Shown here in pieces: positions 1 through 8,597 of a stretch of 64,000 nt of DNA. Position 1 is the first letter of the stretch. Each line of letters begins with the position of its first letter. Location: the NCBI RefSeq assembly GCF_000373585.1, contig NZ_KB891902.1, positions 1 through 64,000 of the forward strand, written 5' to 3'. The notes under the pieces are model-generated. The model had not been told where the DNA came from and did no database searches. It saw nothing but the letters and a program-made list of their open reading frames with translations. A program made the translations under genes and the position numbers. The DNA comes from Streptomyces sp. MspMP-M5. GTDB taxonomy: Bacteria; Actinomycetota; Actinomycetes; Streptomycetales; Streptomycetaceae.

Positions 1-29
1 CGAGACTCAGACGAAAGGTCACCACGCAC

Positions 30-464
30 ATGACCTCCCACGATCCCGCACTGCCCGCGTCCGGCGACGACCCCGCCTCCGTCGAGCGGCTCGCCGCCGC
101 CCTGCGCCGGGACGCCGCCGATCTGGAGGTCTACGCCCAGGTGCTCACCGTGACGCTGGCGGACGCGCTGCCGCCGGGTTCGGTGGCGGTCGAGCGCAAG
201 CGCACCATGGCCGACCGGCTGGCCGGGCGGGAGGGCAAGGTGGCCCGGCTGGACCTCTCCCTCGGCGAGCAGCGCCTGCTGCTCAACCTCTCCGGCGGTC
301 GGCCGAGCGGCGAGATCTGCAAGGAGGTACGGGGCGTGATCCTCTCCCGGCGCCCGGCGCCCCTGGACGAGTGGGTGCGGGAACTGGCCGAGGCGATCGC
401 CGCCCGCGCGGAGTCCGACGCCCGGGCCCGGGCGGCGCTGGAGCGGCTGCTCCTCGGAGGCTGA
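30..464 (+). CDS. conserved hypothetical protein, 144 aa
   Basis: I do not recognise a named domain. The ATG at 30 follows an AAAGG-type site about 10 nt upstream. The product is soluble, with no signal peptide or membrane segment. It is rich in Ala, Arg and Leu and probably mostly helical, with a central beta-like stretch near residues 73-90. The C-terminal third looks like a long amphipathic helix, heavy in Ala/Arg. It converges with the anti-sigma factor gene on the other strand, 60 nt away. Codon use is typical of the window, with GC-rich third positions, so it looks like a genuine gene. Function unknown. Confidence 0.7.
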   Translation: MTSHDPALPASGDDPASVERLAAALRRDAADLEVYAQVLTVTLADALPPGSVAVERKRTMADRLAGREGKVARLDLSLGEQRLLLNLSGGRPSGEICKEVRGVILSRRPAPLDEWVRELAEAIAARAESDARARAALERLLLGG

Positions 465-524
465 CCCGCGCGGCGAGATTCCGATCAGGACACACCGTTC
501 AGCGCACTCTTCAGCACACACCGT

Positions 525-1274
525 TCAGCGCACCGTGAAGTGCGCGGTGGCGAGCACGCGGCCGTCGGCCGAGGCGAGACGGACGCCGGAGAACGTGGAG
601 GGGGTCACCGGTGCCGGACCGCCCCAGTAGCCGTCCCCGTCGCGCACGGTGAAGGTGCCGAGGCGGACGGCTGTGCCGTCCGTACGCTCCAGTAGGCAGG
701 TCACCTTGCCGCTGTACGGAATCCCGGCATCGGCAAGATCGACGGACATGAACACCCAGCCCTCCGCCCCGGTGTGGGCGTAGATCTCACCGGCCGGGCG
801 GCCGTGTCCCGCTCCGGCCCCGGTGAGCGGCGCCTGCAGCATCCCCGTGGCCGTCTGAACGGGCCGTGCGGGCCCGGCCACCACCTCTTCGATGGCCGAA
901 CCGAGGGCCCAGCCGCCGAACCCGAACCCGAGCGCCAGTACTGCGGCGGCGGAGGCGATCCGTAGCCGTACGCCCCTGCGGATGCCGGCGCGCCGGGACC
1001 CGAAACCGCGTGCGGTCTCGCGTCCGTTGCGCGCAGCCCGGGCCTGGGTCAGCCGCCGTGCCACCCGGGCCTCGAAACCGGCCGGCGGCTCGCGACCGGG
1101 CAGGAGGCCCAGCAGCCCGTCGCCGACGAGGGCGAGCTGCCCGATGTTCTCCCGGCAGTCGGCACAGCTGTCCAGATGGGCGGTCGCCTCGGCCCGGGCC
1201 CGTCCCGAGAGCACGCCCAATGCCAGCTCGGCACCGATCTCGTGCAGCTGTTCGCAGGTCAGGTCCTTATTCAT
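525..1274 (-). CDS. membrane anti-sigma factor with zinc-finger (RskA-like)
   Basis: This is predicted to sequester the ECF sigma factor encoded immediately upstream. The N-terminus carries the anti-sigma zinc-binding signature H33-x3-C37-x2-C40 (zf-HC2). An Arg-rich linker follows, then one hydrophobic helix at about residues 105-125 and an extracytoplasmic domain of about 120 residues resembling the RskA C-terminal domain. The order cytoplasmic ZAS domain, single membrane span, outer domain is what is expected of a regulator released by proteolysis. The start ATG lies inside the end of the sigma gene (8-nt overlap), so the two are probably translationally coupled. The inducing signal cannot be read from sequence. 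Confidence 0.88.
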   Translation of the reverse strand: MNKDLTCEQLHEIGAELALGVLSGRARAEATAHLDSCADCRENIGQLALVGDGLLGLLPGREPPAGFEARVARRLTQARAARNGRETARGFGSRRAGIRRGVRLRIASAAAVLALGFGFGGWALGSAIEEVVAGPARPVQTATGMLQAPLTGAGAGHGRPAGEIYAHTGAEGWVFMSVDLADAGIPYSGKVTCLLERTDGTAVRLGTFTVRDGDGYWGGPAPVTPSTFSGVRLASADGRVLATAHFTVR

Positions 1275-1881
1275 GGCCGCCTCGCTCCGGAGACGTGGGG
1301 TGCGGAGGTGCGGAATCGGGTGAGGTGAGTGCGGTCCGTAGCTTTCCCATCGCGGTTCTGATCCGTGTCTTGGCGGTGCCCAGTGGGATGTGCTCCCAGT
1401 CGGCGACCTGCTGGGCCGTCATCCCGTAGATCCCGGCCATCACCAGGGCGCGGCCCTGTTCACCCGGCAGTCGCGCGACCGCGGCCCGCAGCGCGGAGGA
1501 CGCCTCGTCCGCGAGGGCCTGCTGCTCGGGGGTGCTCGTCACCGCGCCCAGGAGTGCGTCGAGGTCCTCGGGGGCCACCGGCTCCGGCCTGCGGGAGCGG
1601 ACGGCGTCGATGGCGAGGTTGTGCGCGATGGTCGTCAACCAGGCCGTCACCGATCCGCGGCGGGAGTCGTAGACCTGCGCGTGCTGCCAGGCCCGCTCGA
1701 ACGTCTGCTGCGCGATGTCCTCGGCGAGCTGCTGATCACGGGTGACCGCGAGGGCCACGCCGAAGACCGTGTGCTGGAATCGGCGTACGAACGTGACGGC
1801 GAGCTCGGGGTCGCCGGTGGCCAGGCCGGCCAGCAGCGCCTCGTCCGGGATGCGTCCGACCGGGAGCCGCAAACTCTGCAT
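1267..1881 (-). CDS. ECF RNA polymerase sigma factor (SigK-like)
   Basis: This is an extracytoplasmic-function sigma-70 factor of about 204 aa. Region 2 is visible around residues 30-100 (AEDIAQQTFERAW, then VTAWLTTIAHNLAIDAVRSR). Region 4 lies in the C-terminal third (MTAQQVADWEHIPLGTAKTR). It overlaps the downstream anti-sigma gene by 8 nt, the usual layout for a cognate pair. The start is uncertain. ATG at 1881 has an AGGAG only 1 nt away, whereas an in-frame TTG at 1872 sits 10 nt from the same AGGAG. A longer reading from about 1938 has no supporting ribosome site. Autoregulation of the pair is likely, but no clear promoter motif was recognised. Confidence 0.88.
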   Translation of the reverse strand: MQSLRLPVGRIPDEALLAGLATGDPELAVTFVRRFQHTVFGVALAVTRDQQLAEDIAQQTFERAWQHAQVYDSRRGSVTAWLTTIAHNLAIDAVRSRRPEPVAPEDLDALLGAVTSTPEQQALADEASSALRAAVARLPGEQGRALVMAGIYGMTAQQVADWEHIPLGTAKTRIRTAMGKLRTALTSPDSAPPHPTSPERGGHE

Positions 1882-2021
1882 ACTCCTACGTACGGTCCGC
1901 CCCGGCCAGGGGATTGCCTGGCGGTTACGGAAGACCACACCACCATTCTGGCCGAGTCCTGACTGTTGCCGGCGAATGTGTACCGACGGTGTGCAGCCGG
2001 TGACTGGCAGGTCGTTGGGCT

Positions 2022-2834
2022 TCAGGCGGCCGTCGCGGTGCTCCGGCGGCCGTGAAGCGTCAACTCGTCCAATGCTGCAGCGAGTTGGGGCAGACGCGGT
2101 CGATCGGCCGGGTCGGTGGCCAGGCAGCCGTCGATGACTGCGGCGAGGGCGTGCGGCAGGCGCCGGTGGGTGGTGACGGGCAGGACCGGCATGGGGGCGC
2201 GCCCGGTGGCCGCCTCGTACAGGGTGCTGCCGATCCCCCAGACATCCGTCGCGGGGCCGAGTATCCCGCCGCGCGCCTGCTCGGGAGCGAGGTAGCCGAT
2301 GGTGCCGATGCCTGGCGGAGCGGGCCCCGGTGGGCGGGCGATGCTCAGGTCGAGCAGCTTTGCGCGCCGGCAGTCGATCACGATGTTGGAGGGCTTCAGG
2401 TCCAGGTGCAGCAGGCCCTTTCCGTGCAGATAGTGCACCGCCGAGCAGAGCTGCAGGCCGAGAAGGGCCAGGTCGTGGGCGGCCAGGCGGTGCCGGCGGC
2501 GGTCGATGAGGTGCGCCAGGGTCTCTCCGGTGAGCGTCTCCAACACTGCGAACGGTTGGGGGTGCTCACCCGTCTCGTAGCCTCGGACCAGGTGTGGGTG
2601 GGTGAACGACTGGAGCCAGCGGCCCTCGCACAGCAGTTGCGCGCGCAGGCACCGGTCGCCTCGCCGATCCGGGCGCAGTACCTTCACCACGCATCGGCAC
2701 TCCCGCTCCTGGCTCCAGGCGTCGTAGAGGTCCAGCCAGCCGGTGCGGCACAGGTGCGCGAGAACCTCGTAGCGCGGGGCCACCGTCGCGCCGGCCGCCA
2801 GCGGTGCCGGCTCAGGGGCCTGGATCCGGCTCAT
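2022..2834 (-). CDS. Ser/Thr protein kinase, soluble, non-RD
   Basis: This is a compact kinase domain of about 270 aa with no membrane segment or sensor domain. A VAIK-like Lys lies in CVVKVL. The catalytic loop reads HLDLKPSN, so Leu replaces the Arg of HRD. The magnesium loop reads DLS instead of DFG, and an APE-like segment reads LAPEQ. The glycine-rich loop is degenerate (LCRTGWLDLY). The essential Lys and both Asp residues are kept, so it may be active but without classical activation-loop control. ATG at 2834 overlaps the TGA of the upstream ABC exporter gene (ATGA), which suggests translational coupling and a functional link to that transporter. The C-terminus is Arg/Thr/Ala rich. Confidence 0.85.
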   Translation of the reverse strand: MSRIQAPEPAPLAAGATVAPRYEVLAHLCRTGWLDLYDAWSQERECRCVVKVLRPDRRGDRCLRAQLLCEGRWLQSFTHPHLVRGYETGEHPQPFAVLETLTGETLAHLIDRRRHRLAAHDLALLGLQLCSAVHYLHGKGLLHLDLKPSNIVIDCRRAKLLDLSIARPPGPAPPGIGTIGYLAPEQARGGILGPATDVWGIGSTLYEAATGRAPMPVLPVTTHRRLPHALAAVIDGCLATDPADRPRLPQLAAALDELTLHGRRSTATAA

Positions 2835-4744
2835 GGCAGCACCTCGGCCATCGGTGCGTCGCCCGTTCCAGGCCACCGGCGTGTGCCGTGGACCGACCCG
2901 TGCGACCCGCGGGTGTCGTCGTCCGCGCCGTGCAGCCGGTAGAGCCGCGCATAGACCGCGCTGCGGCCGAGCAGTTCCTCGTGCGTGCCGTGGTCGGTGA
3001 CCCGGCCGTGTTCGAGCAGCACGATCCGGGTGGCGTCGCGGACGGTGAGGAGGTTGTGGGAGATCAGGATCGTGGTGCGTCCGCGCATCAGCAGACGCAG
3101 TGGTTGCAGGATGTGCCGGCCGGATTCCGCGTCGAGGCCGGTGGTCGGCTCGTCGAGGATGAGGAGCGGCGCGTCGCGGATCATGGCGCGGGCGATGGCG
3201 AGGCGCTGCCGCTGCCCGCCGGAGAGCAGCCGGCCGCGCTGGCCCACCACCGTGTCGTAGCCCTGCGGAAGCCGGCTGATGAACTCGTGTGCGTCGGCGG
3301 CGACGGCCGCTGCGACGATGGCGTCGTCGCTCGCGTCCGGGCGGCCGTAGGCGATGTTGTCGCGGACCGTGCCGTGCAAGACCAGGGTCTCCTGGAGCAG
3401 GATCGCGATGGTGTTCCGGATGTCGTCCAGGCGCAGGTCGCGAAGATCATGCCCGTCCAGGCGGATGGTGCCGTGGTCCGGGTCGTAGAAGCGCAGCAGC
3501 AGCTTGGCGACGGTCGACTTGCCGGCGCCGCTCGCTCCCACCAGCGCCAGGGTCTCGCCGGGCGCCACACTGAACGAGACCCCGGAGAGGGCCGGTTGCG
3601 TCGTGGTCCCCGGGTATCGGAACGAGACGTCGTCGAAGTCGATCGCACCGCGGGCACGGACGGGCGCCCGCGGCGCCGTGGCCTGGACGACTTGCGGCCG
3701 TTGGTCGAGCAGCTCGATGATCCGCTCTGCGGACGCGGACGCCGAGTAGAAGGTGTTGCTGAGGCCGGAGATGCCGCGGATGGGGCCGTAGAGCCGGCTC
3801 AGCAGGGTCAGGAAGACCATCAGGCCGCCCAGGGTGAGACGGCCCTGGGCCAGCTCCCAGATGCCCAGGCCCATCACCAGCAGCGCGCCGACCAGTTCGA
3901 TGACGTCGACGATCGTGGCGTATACAGCACCGATCCGCGCGGACGCCATGGCGGCCCGGAACCTGCCGAGGTTCTCCCGCTCGAATCTGTCCTGCTCCCA
4001 TCGCTGCCGGTTGTACGCCTGCACCAGGGCGATATTGCCCAGGGCCTCTTCGGTGATCGCGCTGATCGAGCCGGTGCGGCGCCGCCGCTCCCGCGACGCG
4101 GCCTTCACCCGCCGGGAAAAGCGCCGGGCGATGTACCAGAACGGCGGAGCGATGACGAGGGCGAGGACCGTCAGGTCCCAGCGAAGATAGAACAGCACAC
4201 CGAGGAAGACGCCCAGGCGCATGACCTGTGCGAGGGCGTTCACGATCCCGGAGAGCAGAAATGTCTCCACCGCGTCGACGTCCCCGGTCACGCGGGAGAG
4301 CAGATCGCCGAGCCGCCGCCGCTCGAAGAATCCGAGGGACAGCCCTTCGACGTGACGGAAGAGAGCCGACCGCAGCGCCAGCAGAAAGCGCTCGCTGACC
4401 CAGGTGGAGGTCACGTCGTCGGCGAAGGCGAGCATTCCGGCAAGGAAGGTGAAGCCGACATAGGCAAGCGCAATCGGCAGGAAAAGGTGCAGATTGCGCG
4501 GGATCAGCATGTCGTCGATGACGATTTTGAAGAGCCAGACCTCGGCGGCGTCGACGACCGGCCCCAGCACGACGAAGACCAGAATCACCGCCAACCAGCG
4601 ACGACCGCCGCGCGTATAGGGCCAGAAGCGCCGGAAGATCTCGCGCAGTGGCACCGGCGGGGCGGCCTCGACGATTCCGGCCGCATCATCGGGATCCTCC
4701 GCGACGGACAGCAACCGCCGAACGGCCCACCTCAGACGGCTCAT
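2831..4744 (-). CDS. ABC exporter half-transporter (MsbA/MdlB type)
   Basis: The 637-aa protein fuses an N-terminal six-helix exporter membrane domain (about residues 50-330) to an ATPase domain. The ATPase shows Walker A GASGAGKST, a Q-loop LLQET, signature LSGGQRQRLAIARA, Walker B LLILDEPTTGLD and an H-loop ISHN. Such half-transporters work as dimers and export lipids, peptides or drugs; the substrate is unknown. The gene lies between a tiny Arg/Asp/His-rich protein gene 67 nt upstream and a kinase gene overlapping its stop codon, apparently one operon. No partner half-transporter is nearby, so a homodimer is likely. Confidence 0.93.
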   Translation of the reverse strand: MSRLRWAVRRLLSVAEDPDDAAGIVEAAPPVPLREIFRRFWPYTRGGRRWLAVILVFVVLGPVVDAAEVWLFKIVIDDMLIPRNLHLFLPIALAYVGFTFLAGMLAFADDVTSTWVSERFLLALRSALFRHVEGLSLGFFERRRLGDLLSRVTGDVDAVETFLLSGIVNALAQVMRLGVFLGVLFYLRWDLTVLALVIAPPFWYIARRFSRRVKAASRERRRRTGSISAITEEALGNIALVQAYNRQRWEQDRFERENLGRFRAAMASARIGAVYATIVDVIELVGALLVMGLGIWELAQGRLTLGGLMVFLTLLSRLYGPIRGISGLSNTFYSASASAERIIELLDQRPQVVQATAPRAPVRARGAIDFDDVSFRYPGTTTQPALSGVSFSVAPGETLALVGASGAGKSTVAKLLLRFYDPDHGTIRLDGHDLRDLRLDDIRNTIAILLQETLVLHGTVRDNIAYGRPDASDDAIVAAAVAADAHEFISRLPQGYDTVVGQRGRLLSGGQRQRLAIARAMIRDAPLLILDEPTTGLDAESGRHILQPLRLLMRGRTTILISHNLLTVRDATRIVLLEHGRVTDHGTHEELLGRSAVYARLYRLHGADDDTRGSHGSVHGTRRWPGTGDAPMAEVLP

Positions 4745-4811
4745 TTAGCCTCACCGACCGACCGATGCGGCCGGGCGGAAAGCCCGGCCGCTGAACAGAA
4801 ACGGCGAAGGT

Positions 4812-4988
4812 TCAGTAACCCTCTCCACGGTCCCGGCCGTGGCCGTGGCGATCGTCGCGGTCGTGGTCCCGGTCGTGGCGTCGACGACGATCGTGGTCGC
4901 GTTCGTCGTGGTCCCTGCGCCGGCCTCGCGTCGTGTGGTCACGACGGTCACGGCCCAGCGCGGGAGCCAGGTTGTCCAAGACTCCCAT
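4812..4988 (-). CDS. small Arg/Asp/His-rich protein, 58 aa
   Basis: A short protein begins MGVLDNLAPALGRDRR and then continues almost entirely in Arg, Asp and His (DHDRDH-type repeats), ending in RGEGY. ATG at 4988 is preceded by a strong AGGAGGAAGGGG. This is the evidence for this frame over the Thr-rich alternative frame across the same DNA. The His/Asp pattern could bind divalent metal, or the Arg/Asp pattern could be an RNA- or acid-binding low-complexity tail; neither is shown. It is the first gene of the apparent operon with the ABC exporter and kinase. The repetitive codons make the length prone to slippage. Confidence 0.6.
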   Translation of the reverse strand: MGVLDNLAPALGRDRRDHTTRGRRRDHDERDHDRRRRHDRDHDRDDRHGHGRDRGEGY

Positions 4989-5134
4989 GCTTGCCCCTTC
5001 CTCCTGGTCCCCGGTGAATCCATCCATCAATTGCGTATACGGAAGGAAACGCAAAAGGGATTGCAGGGATGCAGAAGATGGGGGATGCGGGCGCCACCCC
5101 GGCCGGCCGGATCGCCAGTCTCTCGGTCGCTGCC

Positions 5135-5431
5135 TCAGGTGCCGGGCGCGGCCACCAGTTTCCGTACGGTCATCGGTTCCGCGAGGACGAGGTCCAGGAC
5201 CCGGCGGACGTGGTGGAAATGCGCGGTGGCGAAGTGGGCGTCAAGGGCCTGCGCATCGGTCCACTCCTCGACGATCACCATGCGGGCCGGTTCGTTGGGG
5301 TCCGCATAGGGGTGGTAGGCCAGGCAACCCGGCTCGTCCAACGACGGTTCGATCATGGCTTCCAGGGCGGTGCGGAGCCGGTCCTCGTGTCCGGGGGCGG
5401 CCAGGCATTCGGCGACGACGGTCAGTGACAT
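5135..5431 (-). CDS. antibiotic biosynthesis monooxygenase (ABM) family protein
   Basis: The 98-aa protein has the size and pattern of the ferredoxin-like ABM fold. It opens MSLTVVAECLAAPGHEDRL, has a central PGCLAYHPYADP segment typical of the family (Pro-Gly-Cys), then VIVEEWTDAQALDAHFAT, where the EEW and the late His pair are conserved. Members are cofactor-free quinone-forming monooxygenases or haem/quinol-handling enzymes. ATG at 5431 is chosen because GGAGGA lies 9 nt upstream; the earlier in-frame ATG at 5440 abuts that site. It is 41 nt downstream of the broken AKR gene, probably in the same transcript. Confidence 0.85.
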   Translation of the reverse strand: MSLTVVAECLAAPGHEDRLRTALEAMIEPSLDEPGCLAYHPYADPNEPARMVIVEEWTDAQALDAHFATAHFHHVRRVLDLVLAEPMTVRKLVAAPGT

Positions 5432-5472
5432 GGCAGGCATTCCTCCAGTGGTGCGTGGGGATGGTGGGGATG

Positions 5473-6539
5473 TCAGGGGCGGGCCGGGCCGGTGCCGGCG
5501 CCGGAGGCGGTGATGGCGCCGGAGGTGGTGATGGCGCCGGCCACTTCGTCCATGTCGGCCGAGGTGAGCTGGAGGGTGCCGGCGTTGATCCATCCGTCGA
5601 CCTGGGCCGGTTGGCGGGCGCCGACGATGGTGCCGGTGAGGCCGGGCCAGGCCAGCGCCCAGGCAATGGCGATCTCGGCGACGGTGGCGCCGTGGCGTGC
5701 CGCGATGGGGCGCAGGGCCTCGGCCAGCTGGAGGTTGGCGGCCAGGCCGGTGGTGAAGTCGGGGTGAACGGCGCGCCAGTCGTCGGCGGGCAGATGGGCC
5801 ACGCGCTCGGCGGAGAAGGTGCCGGTGAGCAGGCCGGACTGGAGTGGTGAGTAGACGATGACGCCGGTGTCGTGGGCGTGGGCCCAGGCTATTTCGGGGG
5901 CGGCGGAGCGGTTGACGGCGGAGAACGGCGGTTGGATGACGTCCACGTGCGCGATCTCCTCGGCGGCCGCCAGCTGCTCGCGGGAGTGGTTGGACAGGCC
6001 GATCGCACGGACCTTGCCTTCGGCCTTGAGGTCGGCCATGACCTGCCAGTACACCGCCAGCGGCGTGGCGTCGGGAGAGACGGCGCCGGAGCCGTCGCCG
6101 ACCTGCTCCTGCGATCCCCCGGTGTCCGGCCAGTGCACCTGGTAGAGGTCGAGGTGCTCGACGTTCAGCCGCCGCAGCGAGTCCTCGACCTCACGGCGGA
6201 CACTGGCGGGCTTCATGGTGCGACGCGGCGGTGCCTGGGGGCGGTGGGGTCCCAGACCATGCCGACCTTGGTGAAGACGTAGGGGCGTTCGGACTGGGGC
6301 AGGTCGGCGATGGCCTTGCCGACCAGTGTCTCGGAGTGGCCCAGGCCGTAGACGGCGGCGGTGTCGATCCAGTTGACGCCGGAGGTGAGGGCGTGGCGGA
6401 TGGCGGCGACGGATTCCTCGTCGTCGGTGGCGCCCCAGCCGAAGCGCCAGCCGGTACCGGAGACGGCCCAGGAGCCGAAGCCGACGGTGCTGATGTCCAT
6501 GCCGGTGGTGCCCAGCGGGCGAGTGGGGAGGCTGGTCAT
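5473..6539 (-). pseudogene. aldo/keto reductase, single frameshift
   Basis: An NADPH-dependent aldo/keto reductase is encoded in two frames. The first part (6539 down to about 6236) begins MTSLPTRPLGTTG and carries the catalytic Asp/Tyr region (WIDTAAVYGLGHSE) and FTKVGMVWDPTAP. The second part resumes at PPRRTMKPASVRREVEDSL and runs to GPARP at 5473. Adding one C to the C5 run near 6236-6240 (minus strand) restores one reading frame of about 355 aa. The break is therefore a one-base deletion in a homopolymer, either a real mutation or a sequencing error. The start is supported by AGGAAAG about 7 nt upstream. It is divergent from an MmyB regulator, and a related truncated copy lies near 38.3-38.9 kb. 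Confidence 0.85.
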
Positions 6540-6776
6540 AACAGGTCTTTCCTGTCCGGGAGTTGGTATGCGTGTTGGATATGCGCGTGGGGTGCGAGTC
6601 TTGGGTGTACGTGCGAGGGGTGCCGAGGGCGTCGTCGGTGGTCCGGGTCGGCTTCCGTCGGTGGACACCACTCTGCTCGACCGGTGGAGAGGAAGGGAGC
6701 GGCAGGCGGTGCCTGGGCACGGCATGACCAGGCTGAGCGGGCGACACCGAGCACCGACAGGGGCGATACTTCCGGC

Positions 6777-7655
6777 ATGGCATTGGATCGACGTGCAGAA
6801 CTGGGTGAGTTCCTCCGCTCCCGCCGGGCCCGCCTGCGGCCGGAGGAACTGGGATTGCCGGCATACGGCGGACGCCGCAGGGTTCCCGGACTGCGGCGGG
6901 AGGAACTGGCGCAACTGGCCGGAGTGAGCGTCGATCACTACGTACGGCTGGAGCAGGGCCGCACCCTGCACTTCTCGGAAGCGGTACTGGACGCCGTCGC
7001 CCGGGCGCTGCGCCTGGATGCCGTGGAGCGCGCGCACCTCTACCGCCTGGCACGGCCGTGGCCGGAGGCGGGCGGCGCGGACGGTGCGGCCGACCAGGAG
7101 CAGGGGCGGGTGCAGCGGGTACGGCCGGGTCTGCTCCGGCTGCTGGACTCGACGCCCGACGTCCCGGCGTACATCGTCGGCCGGGACACCGACGTGCTGG
7201 CCTGGAACCGCCTCGCCGCTGCGCTGATCACCGATTTCGGCGCCCTGCCGCCCCGCCAGCGCAACCTGGCCCGCCTGGTGTTCCTGGACGAGGGCATGCG
7301 CAGCCTGTACGCCGACTGGCGCGGCAAGGCATCCGATGTGGCGGCGTACCTCCGCCTGGACGCCGGCCGCCACCCGGACGACCCGCGGACTGCCGAGCTG
7401 CTGGACGAACTCACCGCCGCCAGCCCGGAGTTCCGCGAGGCATGGGCCGAACACCGGCTCAAGGACAAGACCCACGGGCGGTATGTCTACCGTCACCCCG
7501 TGGTGGGAGAACTGGACCTGGGATTCGAGACGTTGCGACTGCCCGACGACCCGGACCAGGCACTGATCGCCCACACCGTGGACGAAGGGACACCGTCGGA
7601 GACGGCCCTGCGACTGCTGTCGAACTGGGCACCCGAAGCACTGCCGGTGGGCTGA
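6777..7655 (+). CDS. XRE-family regulator with MmyB ligand-binding domain
   Basis: The 292-aa DNA-binding protein has an N-terminal helix-turn-helix (about residues 10-85, with VPGLRREELAQLAGVSVDHYVRLEQGR, shown here as the family hallmark LRREELA). It is followed by an MmyB-type PAS-like domain (TPDVPAYIVGRDTDVLAWN and later GFETLRLPDD). In actinomycetes this family usually controls an adjacent divergently transcribed oxidoreductase gene. That fits here: the AKR gene starts at 6539 on the opposite strand and the shared 237-nt gap would hold both promoters. ATG at 6777 is chosen because the conserved opening MALDRRAELGEFLRSRR starts there. No clear palindrome was picked out in the gap. Confidence 0.9.
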   Translation: MALDRRAELGEFLRSRRARLRPEELGLPAYGGRRRVPGLRREELAQLAGVSVDHYVRLEQGRTLHFSEAVLDAVARALRLDAVERAHLYRLARPWPEAGGADGAADQEQGRVQRVRPGLLRLLDSTPDVPAYIVGRDTDVLAWNRLAAALITDFGALPPRQRNLARLVFLDEGMRSLYADWRGKASDVAAYLRLDAGRHPDDPRTAELLDELTAASPEFREAWAEHRLKDKTHGRYVYRHPVVGELDLGFETLRLPDDPDQALIAHTVDEGTPSETALRLLSNWAPEALPVG

Positions 7656-8158
7656 GCCGGTGGACTCCTGTATGCCTGCGGGGGTCGGCCTCCCCGCGCG
7701 GGCTTGCGTGTCTGTGGGCGCTCCGGGGCCGCAGGCCCGTTCGGTATCGCGGGCCGCCGCAGTAGGGCCCGGCCCATCGGACAGACCCGCCGAGAACGCA
7801 TCCCTGGCTCCGCTGGCCCCCGACTCGGGTAATGAATCGCGCCGCGCGGATTGAAGGTGGAATCAGTCGGTAAAGAGTTCCCCCGCGTCCGGTGAGAAAT
7901 TCCTTGCAAAGGCCGGCTGCGGCGTAAGAGGCCCCGAACGTGCCGAAGACTTCTGCGCATGGCTACGACAATCCTCGACAGAACTGCCCCGACCGGCGGC
8001 GCCGTCCGGCGCGCGTCCTGGCGATCTCCGGTGGGTCAGCCCGCGTACGCCTGTCCGGCGCTGCTGGTCATCGCCGTGCGCTCCGGCTCATCAGCCGACC
8101 ATCGCCGCCAGACAACCGCCCCTGCCCGTTCTGTCACGTCGTCATGGTCGGAACTGGA
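7656..8158. other. intergenic stretch without a convincing gene
   Basis: About 500 nt between the MmyB gene and the convergent gene at 8190. Open frames here have low-complexity Arg/Pro/Ser translations without ribosome sites. Base composition drops locally around 7830-7920. I see no RNA gene or promoter that I would defend. Confidence 0.5.
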
Positions 8159-8184
8159 AACGCCCCCTCGTCGGAGGGGGCGTT
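8159..8184 (-). terminator. intrinsic terminator of the gene at 8190-8597
   Basis: A perfect 11-bp GC-rich stem (8159-8169 with 8174-8184) closes a GTCG loop. On the minus strand it is followed by a short T run, six bases after the stop codon of the upstream gene. Confidence 0.85.
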
Positions 8185-8189
8185 CCGCG

Positions 8190-8597
8190 CTACTTGGCAG
8201 CGCGCTTCTTGCGTGCCGGCTTCGCCGCAGGAGCCTCGGACTCACGCGCGATACCTACGAAGGACTTGACCGATTCCTGGAGCTTGACCAGATTCTCGGC
8301 GCCAAGGTCGGCCTCGTACCACTTGAGGTCGAGAACCTGACGGATGCCGATCTCCTTGGTGCCGTCTTCGTTCGTCTCCCCGGTCTCGTACTCCTCGTCG
8401 ACCATCGCAGGCACGGCGAACTTGACCGTGGTGACGCCGTCCGTGACCTCGGGGTTGAGGTCATCCTGGAGAATCGAGCGCCAGTAAGTCGCCTTCTTGA
8501 CGATCTGATTGCCGACCGGAATAGGAGTAATTACCTCCTGAACGCCCGGCTCGCCCTTCTGGGATTCGTCAACCTGGATGGTTTCCTTCACGGTCAT
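8190..8597 (-). CDS. unknown acidic protein with basic Lys/Arg tail, 135 aa
   Basis: The protein is not recognised. It starts MTVKETIQVDESQKGEPG and is acidic and beta-rich through about residue 90. It ends in a Pro/Ala/Lys/Arg tail (AAKPARKKRAAK) like those of nucleic-acid-associated actinobacterial proteins. No membrane segment or signal peptide is seen. A GAAAGGGG element precedes the ATG and a perfect terminator follows the stop, so this is probably a single-gene transcript. The coding sequence is visibly lower in GC than its neighbours and uses more A/T-ending codons, which may reflect high expression or recent acquisition. A structural or DNA-associated role is only a guess from the tail. 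Confidence 0.72.
   Translation of the reverse strand: MTVKETIQVDESQKGEPGVQEVITPIPVGNQIVKKATYWRSILQDDLNPEVTDGVTTVKFAVPAMVDEEYETGETNEDGTKEIGIRQVLDLKWYEADLGAENLVKLQESVKSFVGIARESEAPAAKPARKKRAAK

Noticed and set aside
2804..5017. Long plus-strand frame of over 700 codons across the ABC exporter gene
   Set aside because: It is antisense to a clear ABC exporter; the translation is Gly/Asp/Gln-rich without domains and has no ribosome site.
4751..5023. Thr-rich 90-aa frame overlapping the Arg/Asp/His protein
   Set aside because: The strong AGGAGG site fits the ATG of the other frame, not this one.
6231..6776. N-terminal extension of the MmyB regulator
   Set aside because: It would run antisense through the AKR gene and its promoter region; the family starts at MALDRR.
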